DNA of 64,000 bases from Caulobacter mirabilis (GTDB taxonomy: Bacteria; Pseudomonadota; Alphaproteobacteria; Caulobacterales; Caulobacteraceae): the NCBI RefSeq assembly GCF_002749615.1, contig NZ_CP024201.1, positions 2,976,001 through 3,040,000 of the forward strand. The letters are read 5' to 3'. The position numbers were made by a program, and so were the translations under genes. Numbering within the stretch: position 1 is the first letter of the stretch; each line of letters opens with the position of its first letter. Shown piece by piece: positions 16,753 to 24,459 of the stretch. The notes under the pieces are model-generated. The model saw only the letters and a list, made by a program, of their open reading frames with translations, did no database searches and had not been told where the DNA came from.

Positions 16753-17940
16753 GTGCCTGCTCAAAATCCGGGGCCGTCCTGGCCCCATGCGCTGCCGGCG
16801 GCCCTGCTGCTGATGGCGCCGTTCGATGTCCTGGCCTCCTTGGCCATGGACATCTACCTGCCCGTCGTTCCTTCGATGCCGGAGGCGCTGCGGACGACGC
16901 CGGCCGTCGTCCAGCTCACGCTCAGCCTCTACATGGTCGTCCTCGGCCTAGGGCAGCTGGCGTTCGGCCCCCTCTCCGACCGCATCGGCCGCCGGCCGGT
17001 GCTGCTGGGCGGCGGACTGCTGTTCGCCGTCGCCTCGTTCGGCCTGGCCCTGGCGCCGGACGCCGGCCTGTTCGTGGCTCTACGCCTGCTCCAGGCCGCG
17101 GGCGCCTCGGCCGCCCTGGTCGCGACCTTCGCCACGGTCCGCGACGTCTATGCCCAGCGACCGGAAGGAACGACGATCTACGCCGCCTTCGGAGCGATCC
17201 TGTCGTTCGTGCCGGCCCTGGGGCCGATTCTCGGCGCCCTGATCGCCGGCGGCCTGGGGTGGCGGGCGATCTTCGCGGCGCTGGGCGGCCTCGCCCTGCT
17301 CGCGCTCGCCAACGCCCTGCGGGGCTGGCGCGAGACCCTGCCGCCGCGGGTCGGCGCGGCCGGCCCGACGCCGCAAGCCATCCTGGCCAGCGGATCGTTC
17401 TGGACCTACACGCTCGGCTTCAGCGCGGCGATGGGCGCCTTCTTCGTCTTCTTCTCGACCGCCCCGCGCGTCCTCATCGACCAGGCGGGCTACTCGCAGC
17501 TGGGCTTCAGCCTCGCCTTCGCCACGGCGGCTCTCGTGATGATCGCGACCGCTCGGCTGGCGCGGCGCCTGGTCGAGCGCTGGGGCGTTCCTGGAACGCT
17601 GAAGCGGGGCCTGGCGCTGATGCTCCTCGGCGCGGGCCTGCTGGCGGCCGGACAGGTCGTCCTGGCGGCCTCGTTCGCGAGCTTCGTCGCGCCGATGTGG
17701 GTGGTCTGCGTCGGTCTGGTGCTGGTCGTGTCGGTCAGCGCCAACGGCGCCCTGGCCGCCTTCGGCGCCGGCGCCGGCCTGGCGACGGCGCTGTACTTCG
17801 CGATCCAGAGCCTGATCGTCGGAACGCTGGGAACGCTGGCGGTCATGGCCCTGGGCGGCGACACGGCCTGGCCGCTGGTCGGCTGGTGCCTGCTCCTGCC
17901 GCTGACGGTGCTGGGCCTCCTGCGCCGCCTCAAGACCTAG
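16753..17940 (+). CDS. MFS drug-efflux transporter, Bcr/CflA family
   Basis: The 395 residues (GTG start) form about 12 membrane helices. The first repeat has the family motif LPVVPSMPEAL in helix 1, and the MFS loop FGPLSDRIGRRPVLLGG lies between helices 2 and 3 (about residues 75-91). The helix-4/5 signature QAAGASAALVATFATVRD and GAILSFVPALGPILGALIAG matches the Bcr/CflA drug:H+ antiporters. A proton-coupled efflux function is likely; substrate unknown. Its last bases overlap the stop of the convergent glycosyltransferase-like gene. Confidence 0.92.
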   Translation: MPAQNPGPSWPHALPAALLLMAPFDVLASLAMDIYLPVVPSMPEALRTTPAVVQLTLSLYMVVLGLGQLAFGPLSDRIGRRPVLLGGGLLFAVASFGLALAPDAGLFVALRLLQAAGASAALVATFATVRDVYAQRPEGTTIYAAFGAILSFVPALGPILGALIAGGLGWRAIFAALGGLALLALANALRGWRETLPPRVGAAGPTPQAILASGSFWTYTLGFSAAMGAFFVFFSTAPRVLIDQAGYSQLGFSLAFATAALVMIATARLARRLVERWGVPGTLKRGLALMLLGAGLLAAGQVVLAASFASFVAPMWVVCVGLVLVVSVSANGALAAFGAGAGLATALYFAIQSLIVGTLGTLAVMALGGDTAWPLVGWCLLLPLTVLGLLRRLKT

Positions 17941-18404
17941 GCCGGCAGGGCGCGGGCGTTGAGGCGGCGGACAGGCCCCGGCCGCCCCCAACGCTCGCGC
18001 TCGACCAGCAGGCCATGTTCGGGTCGGGGCGGCCCCATCTCGGCCAGGCCCTCGCGGAGACGGGCCCAAAGTCCCTGTCCTTCGACGGCGGGGCGGAAGG
18101 CGGCGGCCACGCCAGGGCGGCGATCGACATGCAGCGCCGCCTCGGCTTCCCAGCCCGGCTCCAGCCGGACCGTCGGCGGCAGCACCAGCAGCCACTCGCC
18201 CTTGGCGTCGGCCGCCGCCGCCTCGACGGTCGCCGCCACGCGGGCGCCGGCGTCGTCGGCGATCGCCAGCGTGGCGTCGGTCGAGCCCTCGTCGGCGACG
18301 ATCACCTCGCGCACCAGGCCGCTCACCGCCGCAGGCACCAGCGCCGCCAGGCAGGCCGGCAGGACCTTCGCCGAGTTCCGGGTCGCGATGATCACGCTGA
18401 TCAT
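17937..18404 (-). CDS. Short glycosyltransferase family 2-like protein
   Basis: The 155 residues start MISVIIATRNSAKVLPACL and continue VREVIVADEGSTDATL, the nucleotide-sugar binding half of a GT-A fold. The usual second acidic motif (LDAD or similar) is replaced by LLVLPPTVRLEPGW, and the protein is about half the normal length. It may therefore be a degenerate or regulatory member, or act on an unusual donor. Its ATG overlaps the stop of the PH-domain gene (ATGA), so the two are translationally coupled. Confidence 0.75.
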   Translation of the reverse strand: MISVIIATRNSAKVLPACLAALVPAAVSGLVREVIVADEGSTDATLAIADDAGARVAATVEAAAADAKGEWLLVLPPTVRLEPGWEAEAALHVDRRPGVAAAFRPAVEGQGLWARLREGLAEMGPPRPEHGLLVERERWGRPGPVRRLNARALPA

Positions 18405-18970
18405 CGGCCGGCCTTGGGGGCCCTGCCGCCGAGCGCCTCGCGCTGGGCGGCCACGGCCAGCGCGTGGACGTGGTCGGGTTCGTCGATGTCGTGGAAGGCC
18501 GGCGCCAGGACCTGGCCCGCTCCGGGCCAGCTGGGCGGCACCATGGTGTAGAAGATCGCGGTCGAACCGAAGTGGACCGCCCCTCGCCCCTTGAAACCGG
18601 CCTGCAGGCGGATTTCCGGCATCGCCGTCAGGTCGACCGATCGGACGCGCGACCGCAGCAGCCCGCTCTCGATCACGGCCCGCTCGCTGGTCAGGGTGTA
18701 GCGCGTCTTCCGGCGGCCGACGACGTCGACCAGGAAACGGCCGACCAGCGCGTACAGCCCGATCAGCAGGAACAGGCCGAACACCACAAAGGCGGCTGGC
18801 CGGAATTCGGCGACCTCGCCCGTCGACGCCACCAGTCCCGACAGCAGCACGACCAGCAGCCAGAAGGCCGCGAAAGGGACCGCGATGACGTCCTGGGGCA
18901 GAAAGCGCAGGCCCTGCGCGGGCCGGCCCTGCCACAGAACCGTCTCGCCGGGCGCGATACGGAGACTCAT
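18401..18970 (-). CDS. PH-domain membrane protein (bPH2/YdbS-like)
   Basis: ATG 18970 gives 189 residues starting MSLRIAPGETVLWQGRPAQG. This is followed by two hydrophobic helices (AVPFAAFWLLVVLLSGLVA and FVVFGLFLLIGLYALVG, about residues 30-75) and then RRKTRYTLTSERAVIESGLL, typical of the bacterial PH domain that follows paired membrane helices. Proteins of this kind are inner-membrane and of poorly known function, sometimes linked to stress or phage defence. Here it is coupled to a glycosyltransferase-like gene by a 4-base overlap. Earlier ATG codons exist at 18982 and 19039 but are less fitting. Confidence 0.8.
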   Translation of the reverse strand: MSLRIAPGETVLWQGRPAQGLRFLPQDVIAVPFAAFWLLVVLLSGLVASTGEVAEFRPAAFVVFGLFLLIGLYALVGRFLVDVVGRRKTRYTLTSERAVIESGLLRSRVRSVDLTAMPEIRLQAGFKGRGAVHFGSTAIFYTMVPPSWPGAGQVLAPAFHDIDEPDHVHALAVAAQREALGGRAPKAGR

Positions 18971-19045
18971 GGCCGCATCCATAGCGTGCGCCGGTTCTAT
19001 TGCCAGGGGAAATCCCGTTCGGCCGCAAGCCCAAGGCAATGATTT

Positions 19046-19060
19046 GTTCTTGTTATGTTC
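19046..19060. promoter_or_regulatory. Putative LexA (SOS) box GTTC-N7-GTTC
   Basis: GTTC TTGTTAT GTTC is an exact match to the direct-repeat LexA operator known for alphaproteobacteria. It lies 24 bases before the ATG of the radical SAM gene, in an A/T-rich stretch where a promoter would be, and 76 bases from the start of the divergent PH-domain gene. Confidence 0.65.
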
Positions 19061-19083
19061 TTATTGAGGGTTAGGATGAGCGC

Positions 19084-20157
19084 ATGTCCTCCACCCCGCC
19101 CCTCATCAAGGGCCGAGGCGCGCGCAGCAACGCCACCGGCCGGTTCGAAAGCCGCATCCGCGAGGCCTTCGACGACGGCTGGACGCTGGAGGATCCGGAG
19201 CCCGCCCAGCTGACGACGGTGGTTCTGCCGGACAAGGCCAAGACCATCATCAACCGCAACAACAGCCCGGACATCGGCTTCGACCGGTCGATCAATCCCT
19301 ATCGGGGCTGCGAGCACGGCTGCATCTACTGCTTCGCCCGGCCCAATCACGCCTATCTCGGCCTGTCGCCGGGGTTGGACTTCGAAAGCCGGCTGTTCTT
19401 CAAGCCCGAAGCGGCCAAGCTGCTGACGGCTGAGCTGTCCAAACCCGGCTACAGGCCCCGCTACATCCAGGTCGGCGCCGACACCGACCCTTACCAGCCG
19501 CTCGAGCGACGACTGCGCGTGACCCGTCAGGTGCTGGAGGTGCTGCAGGCCTTCCGTCATCCCTTCAGCGTCATCACCAAGTCGAACCTGATCAGCCGCG
19601 ACGCCGACATCCTGGGCGAGATGGGCCGCGCCGGCCTGGCCCGGGCGGCGATCTCGATCACCACCCTGGACCGCAGGATCGCCCGCAGCATGGAGCCGCG
19701 CGCCGCGACGCCGCAGCGCCGCCTGGATGCGGTCCGTGCGCTGAGCGAGGCCGGCTGCCCGGTGACGGTGATGTTCGCGCCCGTGGTGCCCGGCTTGACC
19801 GACCACGAACTGGAGGCGGTTCTGGAGGCGGCCGCGGCCCATGGCGCGACTTCGGCAGGCTACGTCATGCTGCGCCTGCCGCTGGAGATCGCCGACCTGT
19901 TCCAGGAATGGCTGGCGACCGACCACCCCGACCGCGCCGATCGGGTGATGTCGCTGGTCCGTCAGATGCGGCGCGGCAAAGCCTACACCTCCGACTGGGG
20001 CGTCCGCGGCCGCGGCGAAGGCCCGCTGGCTGAGCTGGTCTCCGCGCGCTTCCGGGCGGCGCGGAAACGCTACGGCCTGGACGGCCCCAGGATGGAGGCC
20101 GACCTGACCCAGTTCAGGATCCCGCCCAAGGCCGGGGATCAGATGAGCCTGTTCTAG
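19084..20157 (+). CDS. PA0069-family radical SAM protein (spore-photoproduct-lyase-related)
   Basis: The 357 residues carry the radical SAM CxxxCxxC cluster in YRGCEHGCIYCFARP (about residues 75-89). The family-specific segments KTIINRNNSPDIGFDRSINP, VGADTDPYQPLERRLR and SVITKSNLISRD are also present. Members of this family are distant relatives of spore photoproduct lyase, and their substrate is not established. A LexA-type box just upstream suggests DNA-damage induction, consistent with a nucleic-acid repair role, but that is inference. Downstream lies a 115-base palindromic repeat. Confidence 0.92.
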   Translation: MSSTPPLIKGRGARSNATGRFESRIREAFDDGWTLEDPEPAQLTTVVLPDKAKTIINRNNSPDIGFDRSINPYRGCEHGCIYCFARPNHAYLGLSPGLDFESRLFFKPEAAKLLTAELSKPGYRPRYIQVGADTDPYQPLERRLRVTRQVLEVLQAFRHPFSVITKSNLISRDADILGEMGRAGLARAAISITTLDRRIARSMEPRAATPQRRLDAVRALSEAGCPVTVMFAPVVPGLTDHELEAVLEAAAAHGATSAGYVMLRLPLEIADLFQEWLATDHPDRADRVMSLVRQMRRGKAYTSDWGVRGRGEGPLAELVSARFRAARKRYGLDGPRMEADLTQFRIPPKAGDQMSLF

Positions 20158-20272
20158 GGTGCTCCCCCATGGGGGAGCTGTCGGCGCGTAGCGACGACTG
20201 AGGGGGTCATGGGCGCTTCAGCAGCCCCCTCCGTCCCGGCTTCGCCGGGCCACCTCCCCCAGGGGGGAGGGT
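20158..20272. repeat. Intergenic palindromic repeat (GCTCCCCC...GGGGGAG family), copy 1
   Basis: Starts GGTGCTCCCCCATGGGGGAG, then CTGTCGGCG...CGACTGAGGGGGTCATGGG, and ends CCACCTCCCCCAGGGGGGAGG. It aligns over nearly its whole length with 48567-48672. Ends and middle can fold into several stem-loops. It sits between the convergent radical SAM and methyltransferase genes. Confidence 0.75.
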
Positions 20273-20274
20273 CG

Positions 20275-21570
20275 TCAGCGCGAGAACACCGCCACCAGCT
20301 CCACATGCGGAGACCACAGGAACTGGTCCACCGGACGCAGCCGCTCCAGCGTGAAGCCGGCGTCGACCAGGACGCGGGCGTCCCGCGCGAAGGTCGCCGG
20401 ATTACAGGACACCGCCACCACCCGCGAGGCCTTCGACGCCGCGATCTCGCGGGTCTGTTCCAGGGCGCCGGCGCGAGGAGGGTCGAAGACCACCGCATCG
20501 ATCTTGCCAAGCTCCGCCGCCGTCACGGGCCGGCGGGAAAGGTCGCGGGTCTCGGCCTCGATCGGCTTCAGCCCCGGCGCCGTGGCGATGGCGGCGCGCA
20601 GCGCGGCGATCGCCGGGCCCGCCGCATCCGCCGCCAGCACCGACGCGACCTGAGCCAGACGGAAGGTGAAGGTGCCGACGCCGCAGTACAGGTCGGCGAC
20701 CCGCTTGGCGCCCTGCACGGCCTCGACCGCCATCTCGGCCATCGCCGCCTCGGCCTGGGGCGTCGCCTGCAGAAAAGCGCCGGCCGGCAGGGCGACCAGG
20801 GCCGGACCAAGGCGGACCACCGGCTGGCGCAGCTGGTAGACGGTTTCGCCCGCCAGGGTCACCCGCGCCATGTCGCCGGCCGAAGCCGCCTCGGCGGCGC
20901 GCATCCGGGCGTCGGCCGACAGGCCGCCGCTCTTGCGCTCAATGCCGGTGACATCGACGTCCAGCCCCGTGCCCGTCCAGGTCACATGCAGGGTCGGGGC
21001 CGACTTGGGATGCTCCAGGAACGGCTCGGCCAGCGCCCGCAGCGCCGGCAGGGCCGCGACGAGTCGCGGGTCAGAGATCGGGCATTCCTCGATGTCGACC
21101 AGCGACCAGCTGCGCCGTTCCTTGAAGCCCAGCCGGACCGGCGCGCCCTTCCCGCCCTTGCGGGCGTGTAGCGCCAGGCGACGGCGCGACCCCGGGGGCG
21201 ATGCGAAGGTCGGCAGAATCTCTGTGTCGAGCCGTTCCTTCCCCAGCACGAAACGAACCTGCTCGCCCTTCCAGTCGAGATAGGGCGCGCTCGCCCAATG
21301 CTGCAGCGCGCAGCCGCCGCAATGGCCGAAGTGCCGGCACGCGGGATCGACCCGGTCGGCGCTGGGGCTCAGAATCTCGACCGCCTCGGCCCGATCGCCC
21401 TCCCGCCGCGCGCGGACGCGCTCGCCCGGAAGGGTCAGCGGAACATAGACCGGCCCTGCGGCCATGCCGTCGCCCTGAACGCCCACGCGTGTGACTTCGA
21501 TGTCGACGATATCGGCCAACCGACTCTCCAGAGGGAACTTCCGCTCCCCCGTAACATTATGGCGCAGCAA
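20275..21570 (-). CDS. RNA uracil-C5 methyltransferase (RlmD/TrmA family)
   Basis: The 431 residues combine an N-terminal TRAM-like part (IEVTRVGVQGDGMAAG...VPLTLPGERV) and 4Fe-4S cysteines (CRHFGHCGGCALQHW, plus a later ECPISDP). A C-terminal SAM domain has DLYCGVGTFTFRLAQ, VFDPPRAGALEQ and the catalytic SCNPATFARD. This architecture marks class I methyltransferases that form m5U in 23S rRNA or tRNA. Which position is modified cannot be decided here. The start at 21570 is the longest; starts nearer ADIVDIEVTRV are possible. Confidence 0.9.
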   Translation of the reverse strand: MLRHNVTGERKFPLESRLADIVDIEVTRVGVQGDGMAAGPVYVPLTLPGERVRARREGDRAEAVEILSPSADRVDPACRHFGHCGGCALQHWASAPYLDWKGEQVRFVLGKERLDTEILPTFASPPGSRRRLALHARKGGKGAPVRLGFKERRSWSLVDIEECPISDPRLVAALPALRALAEPFLEHPKSAPTLHVTWTGTGLDVDVTGIERKSGGLSADARMRAAEAASAGDMARVTLAGETVYQLRQPVVRLGPALVALPAGAFLQATPQAEAAMAEMAVEAVQGAKRVADLYCGVGTFTFRLAQVASVLAADAAGPAIAALRAAIATAPGLKPIEAETRDLSRRPVTAAELGKIDAVVFDPPRAGALEQTREIAASKASRVVAVSCNPATFARDARVLVDAGFTLERLRPVDQFLWSPHVELVAVFSR

Positions 21571-21590
21571 ACGGCGGGTTTTCCGTCGTC

Positions 21591-21614
21591 TGAATGAACA
21601 TGAACGAAGATGAA
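21591..21614. promoter_or_regulatory. Three TGAA direct repeats at 10-base spacing (response-regulator-type site)
   Basis: TGAA occurs at 21591, 21601 and 21611, each separated by exactly six bases (TGAA-N6-TGAA-N6-TGAA). Helical-phase direct repeats of this sort are typical OmpR-family operators. They lie 94 bases before the GTG of the first glycine-zipper gene. Confidence 0.5.
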
Positions 21615-21707
21615 CGGGTCACTCAACGAGCGTTCAGGAACGATCCGCCATCTTCGCACCATGAACGACAGGCACAGACCTGTAACGGAAGTAGAAGGAG
21701 ACGCGTC

Positions 21708-22127
21708 GTGCGCACCATCCTGACCCTTACCGCGGCCCTCGCCATCGCCGCGCCGGCCCTTGCGGTCCCGACCTTCGCCGAAGCGCAGTCCTCGCGCTCC
21801 TACGGCCGCGGCGACATCTGCAGGCAGGAGAAGAAGAGCGCCGGCAACAAGGGCACCATCACCGGCGGCCTGATCGGCGGCGCCCTGGGCGCGGTCGTCG
21901 CCGGCAAGGGCGCCAAGACAGAAGGCGCCCTGCTCGGCGGCACCGTCGGCGCGATCGCCGGCAACCAGATCGCCAAGAACAACGTCCGCTGCTCGGACTA
22001 TCCCGATCGTATCAGCAGCCGCCGCGACAACTGCCGTTGGGTGCAGGAGTACTACGGCGGCAGCTGGCACAGCTTCGAAGTCTGCCGCAACCGCAACGGC
22101 GAGTGGCGGCCCAGCGGCCGAGGTTAA
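21708..22127 (+). CDS. Glycine-zipper 2TM-domain envelope protein, copy 1
   Basis: GTG 21708, preceded by AAGGAG, gives 139 residues with a signal peptide (VRTILTLTAALAIAAPALA...FAEA). An upstream extension lacks a ribosome site and was rejected. The mature part has the glycine-zipper motif GGLIGGALGAVVAGKGAKTEGALLGGTVG split over residues 45-75, as in Rickettsia 17-kDa antigen-like proteins. A cysteine-containing tail (DNCRWVQEYYGGSWHSFEVC) follows. It probably sits in the outer membrane or periplasm. The next gene encodes a paralogue. Confidence 0.85.
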   Translation: MRTILTLTAALAIAAPALAVPTFAEAQSSRSYGRGDICRQEKKSAGNKGTITGGLIGGALGAVVAGKGAKTEGALLGGTVGAIAGNQIAKNNVRCSDYPDRISSRRDNCRWVQEYYGGSWHSFEVCRNRNGEWRPSGRG

Positions 22128-22216
22128 CCGGCCATCGTAAAGCCTAGAGGCGGCCGGGGCTGACCCGGCCGCTCCCCCAATAGAGCATCCTTGAGAATCC
22201 CCCTGGAGACCCTGCC

Positions 22217-22816
22217 ATGACCTCCCGTTCCATCCTGACCCGCGGCGTCGTCGGCCTGGCCGGCGCGGCTCTGCTGGCCGGCGCCTTCGCGGTCCCCTCG
22301 ATCGCCTCGGCGCAGACCTATCGTCCCGCCTACCAGAACGACCGCTACTACGACCCCTGCCGTCGCGACCAGGTGAACCGCGGCACCGGCGGCGCCCTGG
22401 TGGGCGGCGGCCTCGGCGCCCTGGCGGGCTCCAGCATCGCCGGCCGCGGCGCCAAGACCGAGGGCGCGGTCCTCGGCGGCATCCTTGGCGCGGTGATCGG
22501 CAGCAACGTCGGCAAGTCCGGCGCCGCCTGCGACAGCGCCTATGATCCGTCCTACCGCGGCTCGCGCACGGGCTACTACGACACCTACCCGCGCGACGGC
22601 TACTACGGCTACCAGGAGCCCAGCTATCAGCAGGGCGGCTACTACGACGATCGCTACAGCCGTGACGACTACTACGTCGCCCCGGTGACCCAGGCTCCGA
22701 CGGCGGACAACTGCACGCTGGCCGAGAGCCCGATCTACCTCCCCGACGGCCGCACCCAGAAGCGCTTCGTGCGCGTCTGCCGCGACGCCCGGGGCAACTA
22801 CCAGGTTGTCGACTAA
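22217..22816 (+). CDS. Glycine-zipper 2TM-domain envelope protein, copy 2
   Basis: The 199 residues start with a signal peptide (GVVGLAGAALLAGAFAVPSIASA). The glycine-zipper GGALVGGGLGALAGSSIAGR and AVLGGILGAVIGSNVGK is close to that of the preceding gene. It then diverges into a tyrosine/aspartate-rich stretch (residues 105-155, for example YYDTYPRDGYYGY) and a C-terminal conserved block ending VCRDARGNYQVVD. Likely an envelope-integrity protein in the same transcription unit as copy 1 (89-base gap). A strong terminator follows. Confidence 0.85.
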   Translation: MTSRSILTRGVVGLAGAALLAGAFAVPSIASAQTYRPAYQNDRYYDPCRRDQVNRGTGGALVGGGLGALAGSSIAGRGAKTEGAVLGGILGAVIGSNVGKSGAACDSAYDPSYRGSRTGYYDTYPRDGYYGYQEPSYQQGGYYDDRYSRDDYYVAPVTQAPTADNCTLAESPIYLPDGRTQKRFVRVCRDARGNYQVVD

Positions 22817-22841
22817 GCAACCCGCTTCGCAAACAGACTTC

Positions 22842-22877
22842 CAGGCCGTCCGCTCCCTGCGGGCGGCCTTTTTCTTT
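22842..22877 (+). terminator. Rho-independent terminator after the glycine-zipper pair
   Basis: AGGCCGTCCGC and GCGGGCGGCCT form a strong stem around TCCCT, followed by TTTTTCTTT. Confidence 0.9.
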
Positions 22878-22924
22878 GCCGCCGGCCAATGTTCAGGCAT
22901 CGTGCGCCTTCGGGGAGCACGATC

Positions 22925-23563
22925 ATGCGGAAACTGCTGACGGCCGCCTTCGCGGCGACGGTCCTGTTGGCCGGCGAGGCCCAGGCCTGCGCCCGCCTCG
23001 GCTTTACCCCCTTCTACCTGGAAGGCCGGGCGCGCACGCCGGACGGCGAATGGCGCTCGACCTGGATGGAGGCGGACGACACCAAGGTCCGGTTCGAGCA
23101 GGCCCATCCCGCGACGCCATGGGGTCGCCTGGCCGTGGCCGGCGACACCAAGGAAGGCCATGCCGAGGTGTTTCCGGTCGCCGCGGACGCCAAGCGGATT
23201 CCCGACGACGCTCGCGTGGCCTGGAAGACATCGCTGGCCGACGGACTTGCCGAGCTCCAGGTGACCACCGGCGTCTTCGACTGGTGGCCTGGCCGTCGGG
23301 ACGGCCCCAAGCTCCGCGTCAACGACATCCCCTGCCAGATGCTGACCGAAACAGACGACACTCGCGGCAACACCATCTGCCTTGCCGACGGCAACGTCCC
23401 CGTCCTCGTCAAGGACCCGGCCGGCCGGCCGCTCTTCGAGGCGACGCGCGTGATCATGCGGCCGGCCGACCCGGCCCGCTTCAGCGCGCCTTCGACCTAT
23501 CCCCGGACGACTAGGAAGCCGAAGTACCTCTGGAACTGGGGCTGCGATCGTTCCGCGCCCTGA
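22925..23563 (+). CDS. Hypothetical exported protein, 212 aa
   Basis: ATG 22925 gives MRKLLTAAFAATVLLAGEAQAC, a signal peptide probably cleaved at AQA. The mature protein has no recognised motif. Six cysteines or fewer and several WW/W residues (VFDWWPGRRDG) are visible, and the C-terminus is YLWNWGCDRSAP. Likely periplasmic. Its last 53 bases overlap the end of the convergent tlyA gene, so one of the two tails is under unusual double coding. Confidence 0.7.
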   Translation: MRKLLTAAFAATVLLAGEAQACARLGFTPFYLEGRARTPDGEWRSTWMEADDTKVRFEQAHPATPWGRLAVAGDTKEGHAEVFPVAADAKRIPDDARVAWKTSLADGLAELQVTTGVFDWWPGRRDGPKLRVNDIPCQMLTETDDTRGNTICLADGNVPVLVKDPAGRPLFEATRVIMRPADPARFSAPSTYPRTTRKPKYLWNWGCDRSAP

Positions 23564-24275
23564 GCAGGAACTCACGGTTGCCGTCGCCGCCGGCGACCGG
23601 GCTGTCGGCCGTGGCCAGGACGGTCCAGCCGATGCACTCCAACCAGGCCGCGACGTCGGCCAGAGCCTGGATTCGCGCCGCCTCGTCCTTGACAATGCCG
23701 CCCTTGCCGACGTTGTCCCGGCCAACCTCGAACTGCGGCTTCACCAGGGCCACCAGCTCGGCGCCCGGCCGCGCCAGGGCCAGCGCCGCCGGCAGCGCCT
23801 TGGCCAGGGAGATGAAGGAGACATCCGTGACGATCAGGTCCGGCGCCTCGGGAACCAGGCTCGCATCGAGGATCCGTGCGTCCGTCCCGGACAGCTCGAC
23901 CACCCGCGGATCGCTGGCCAGGGACGGATGCAACTGCCCGGCCCCGACATCGACGGCGTAGACCTTCGCCGCGCCCCGGCTGAGGACCACCTGGGTGAAG
24001 CCGCCTGTCGAGGCCCCGACATCCAGCACGACCCGCCCCGCGACCTCGACCGGCCACAGGGTCAGCGCGTGATCCAGCTTCAGCCCGCCGCGTCCGACCC
24101 AGGGGTGCGCGGCCTCGGCGTTGATCTCGGCGGCCTCGTCGACGGCTTCGGAGGCCTTGCCGACCACCTTGCCGTCGGCCGTCACCCGCCCGGCCTCGAT
24201 CGCCGCGCGCGCCTTGGCCCGACTGTCGAACAGTCCGCGCTCGACGAGGATGAGATCGATCCGCTTGCGGCTCAT
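23511..24275 (-). CDS. tlyA: TlyA-family rRNA 2'-O-methyltransferase / hemolysin-like protein
   Basis: ATG 24275 (MSRKRIDLILVERGLFDSR) gives 254 residues. The N-terminal S4 RNA-binding domain (residues 4-60) precedes an FtsJ-like Rossmann fold with the SAM motif VVLDVGASTGGFTQVVL (about 82-98), then LIVTDVSFISL and LVKPQFEVGRD. This order is diagnostic for TlyA, which methylates cytidine in rRNA in other bacteria. A longer in-frame N-terminus was rejected since it crosses repeat DNA. The 3' end overlaps the convergent exported protein gene by 53 bases. Confidence 0.9.
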   Translation of the reverse strand: MSRKRIDLILVERGLFDSRAKARAAIEAGRVTADGKVVGKASEAVDEAAEINAEAAHPWVGRGGLKLDHALTLWPVEVAGRVVLDVGASTGGFTQVVLSRGAAKVYAVDVGAGQLHPSLASDPRVVELSGTDARILDASLVPEAPDLIVTDVSFISLAKALPAALALARPGAELVALVKPQFEVGRDNVGKGGIVKDEAARIQALADVAAWLECIGWTVLATADSPVAGGDGNREFLLRARNDRSPSSRGTSAS

Positions 24276-24321
24276 GGGGCGGTTATGGCGAGACGAAACC
24301 GTCGCGTCATCCCCCTTCCAC

Positions 24322-24433
24322 ACGTCATCCTCGCGCTCGTCGCGAGGACCCATGCGTGATGCGGCGGACCGGTTCGCGAAGTCCTTCAACAGCCGTGTTC
24401 ATGGGTCGTCGGAACAAGTCCGACGATGACGGA
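24322..24433. repeat. Complex palindromic repeat (CGTCATCCTCGCG...GATGACG)
   Basis: Outer arms CGTCATC/GATGACG enclose hairpins CTCGCG-CTCGT-CGCGAG, GACCCATG...CATGGGTC and CGTCGGAACAAGTCCGACG, so the DNA can fold into a multi-branched cruciform. The core GTCATCCTCGCGCTCGTCGCGAG is also found at 53109-53131. Confidence 0.7.
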
Positions 24434-24459
24434 AAAGGGCGAGCCGCCACGCTTCGCCA

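Noticed and set aside
18971..19039. Longer N-terminus for the PH-domain protein from ATG 19039
   Set aside because: The added residues are not hydrophobic or conserved in pattern and would run close to the LexA-type box.
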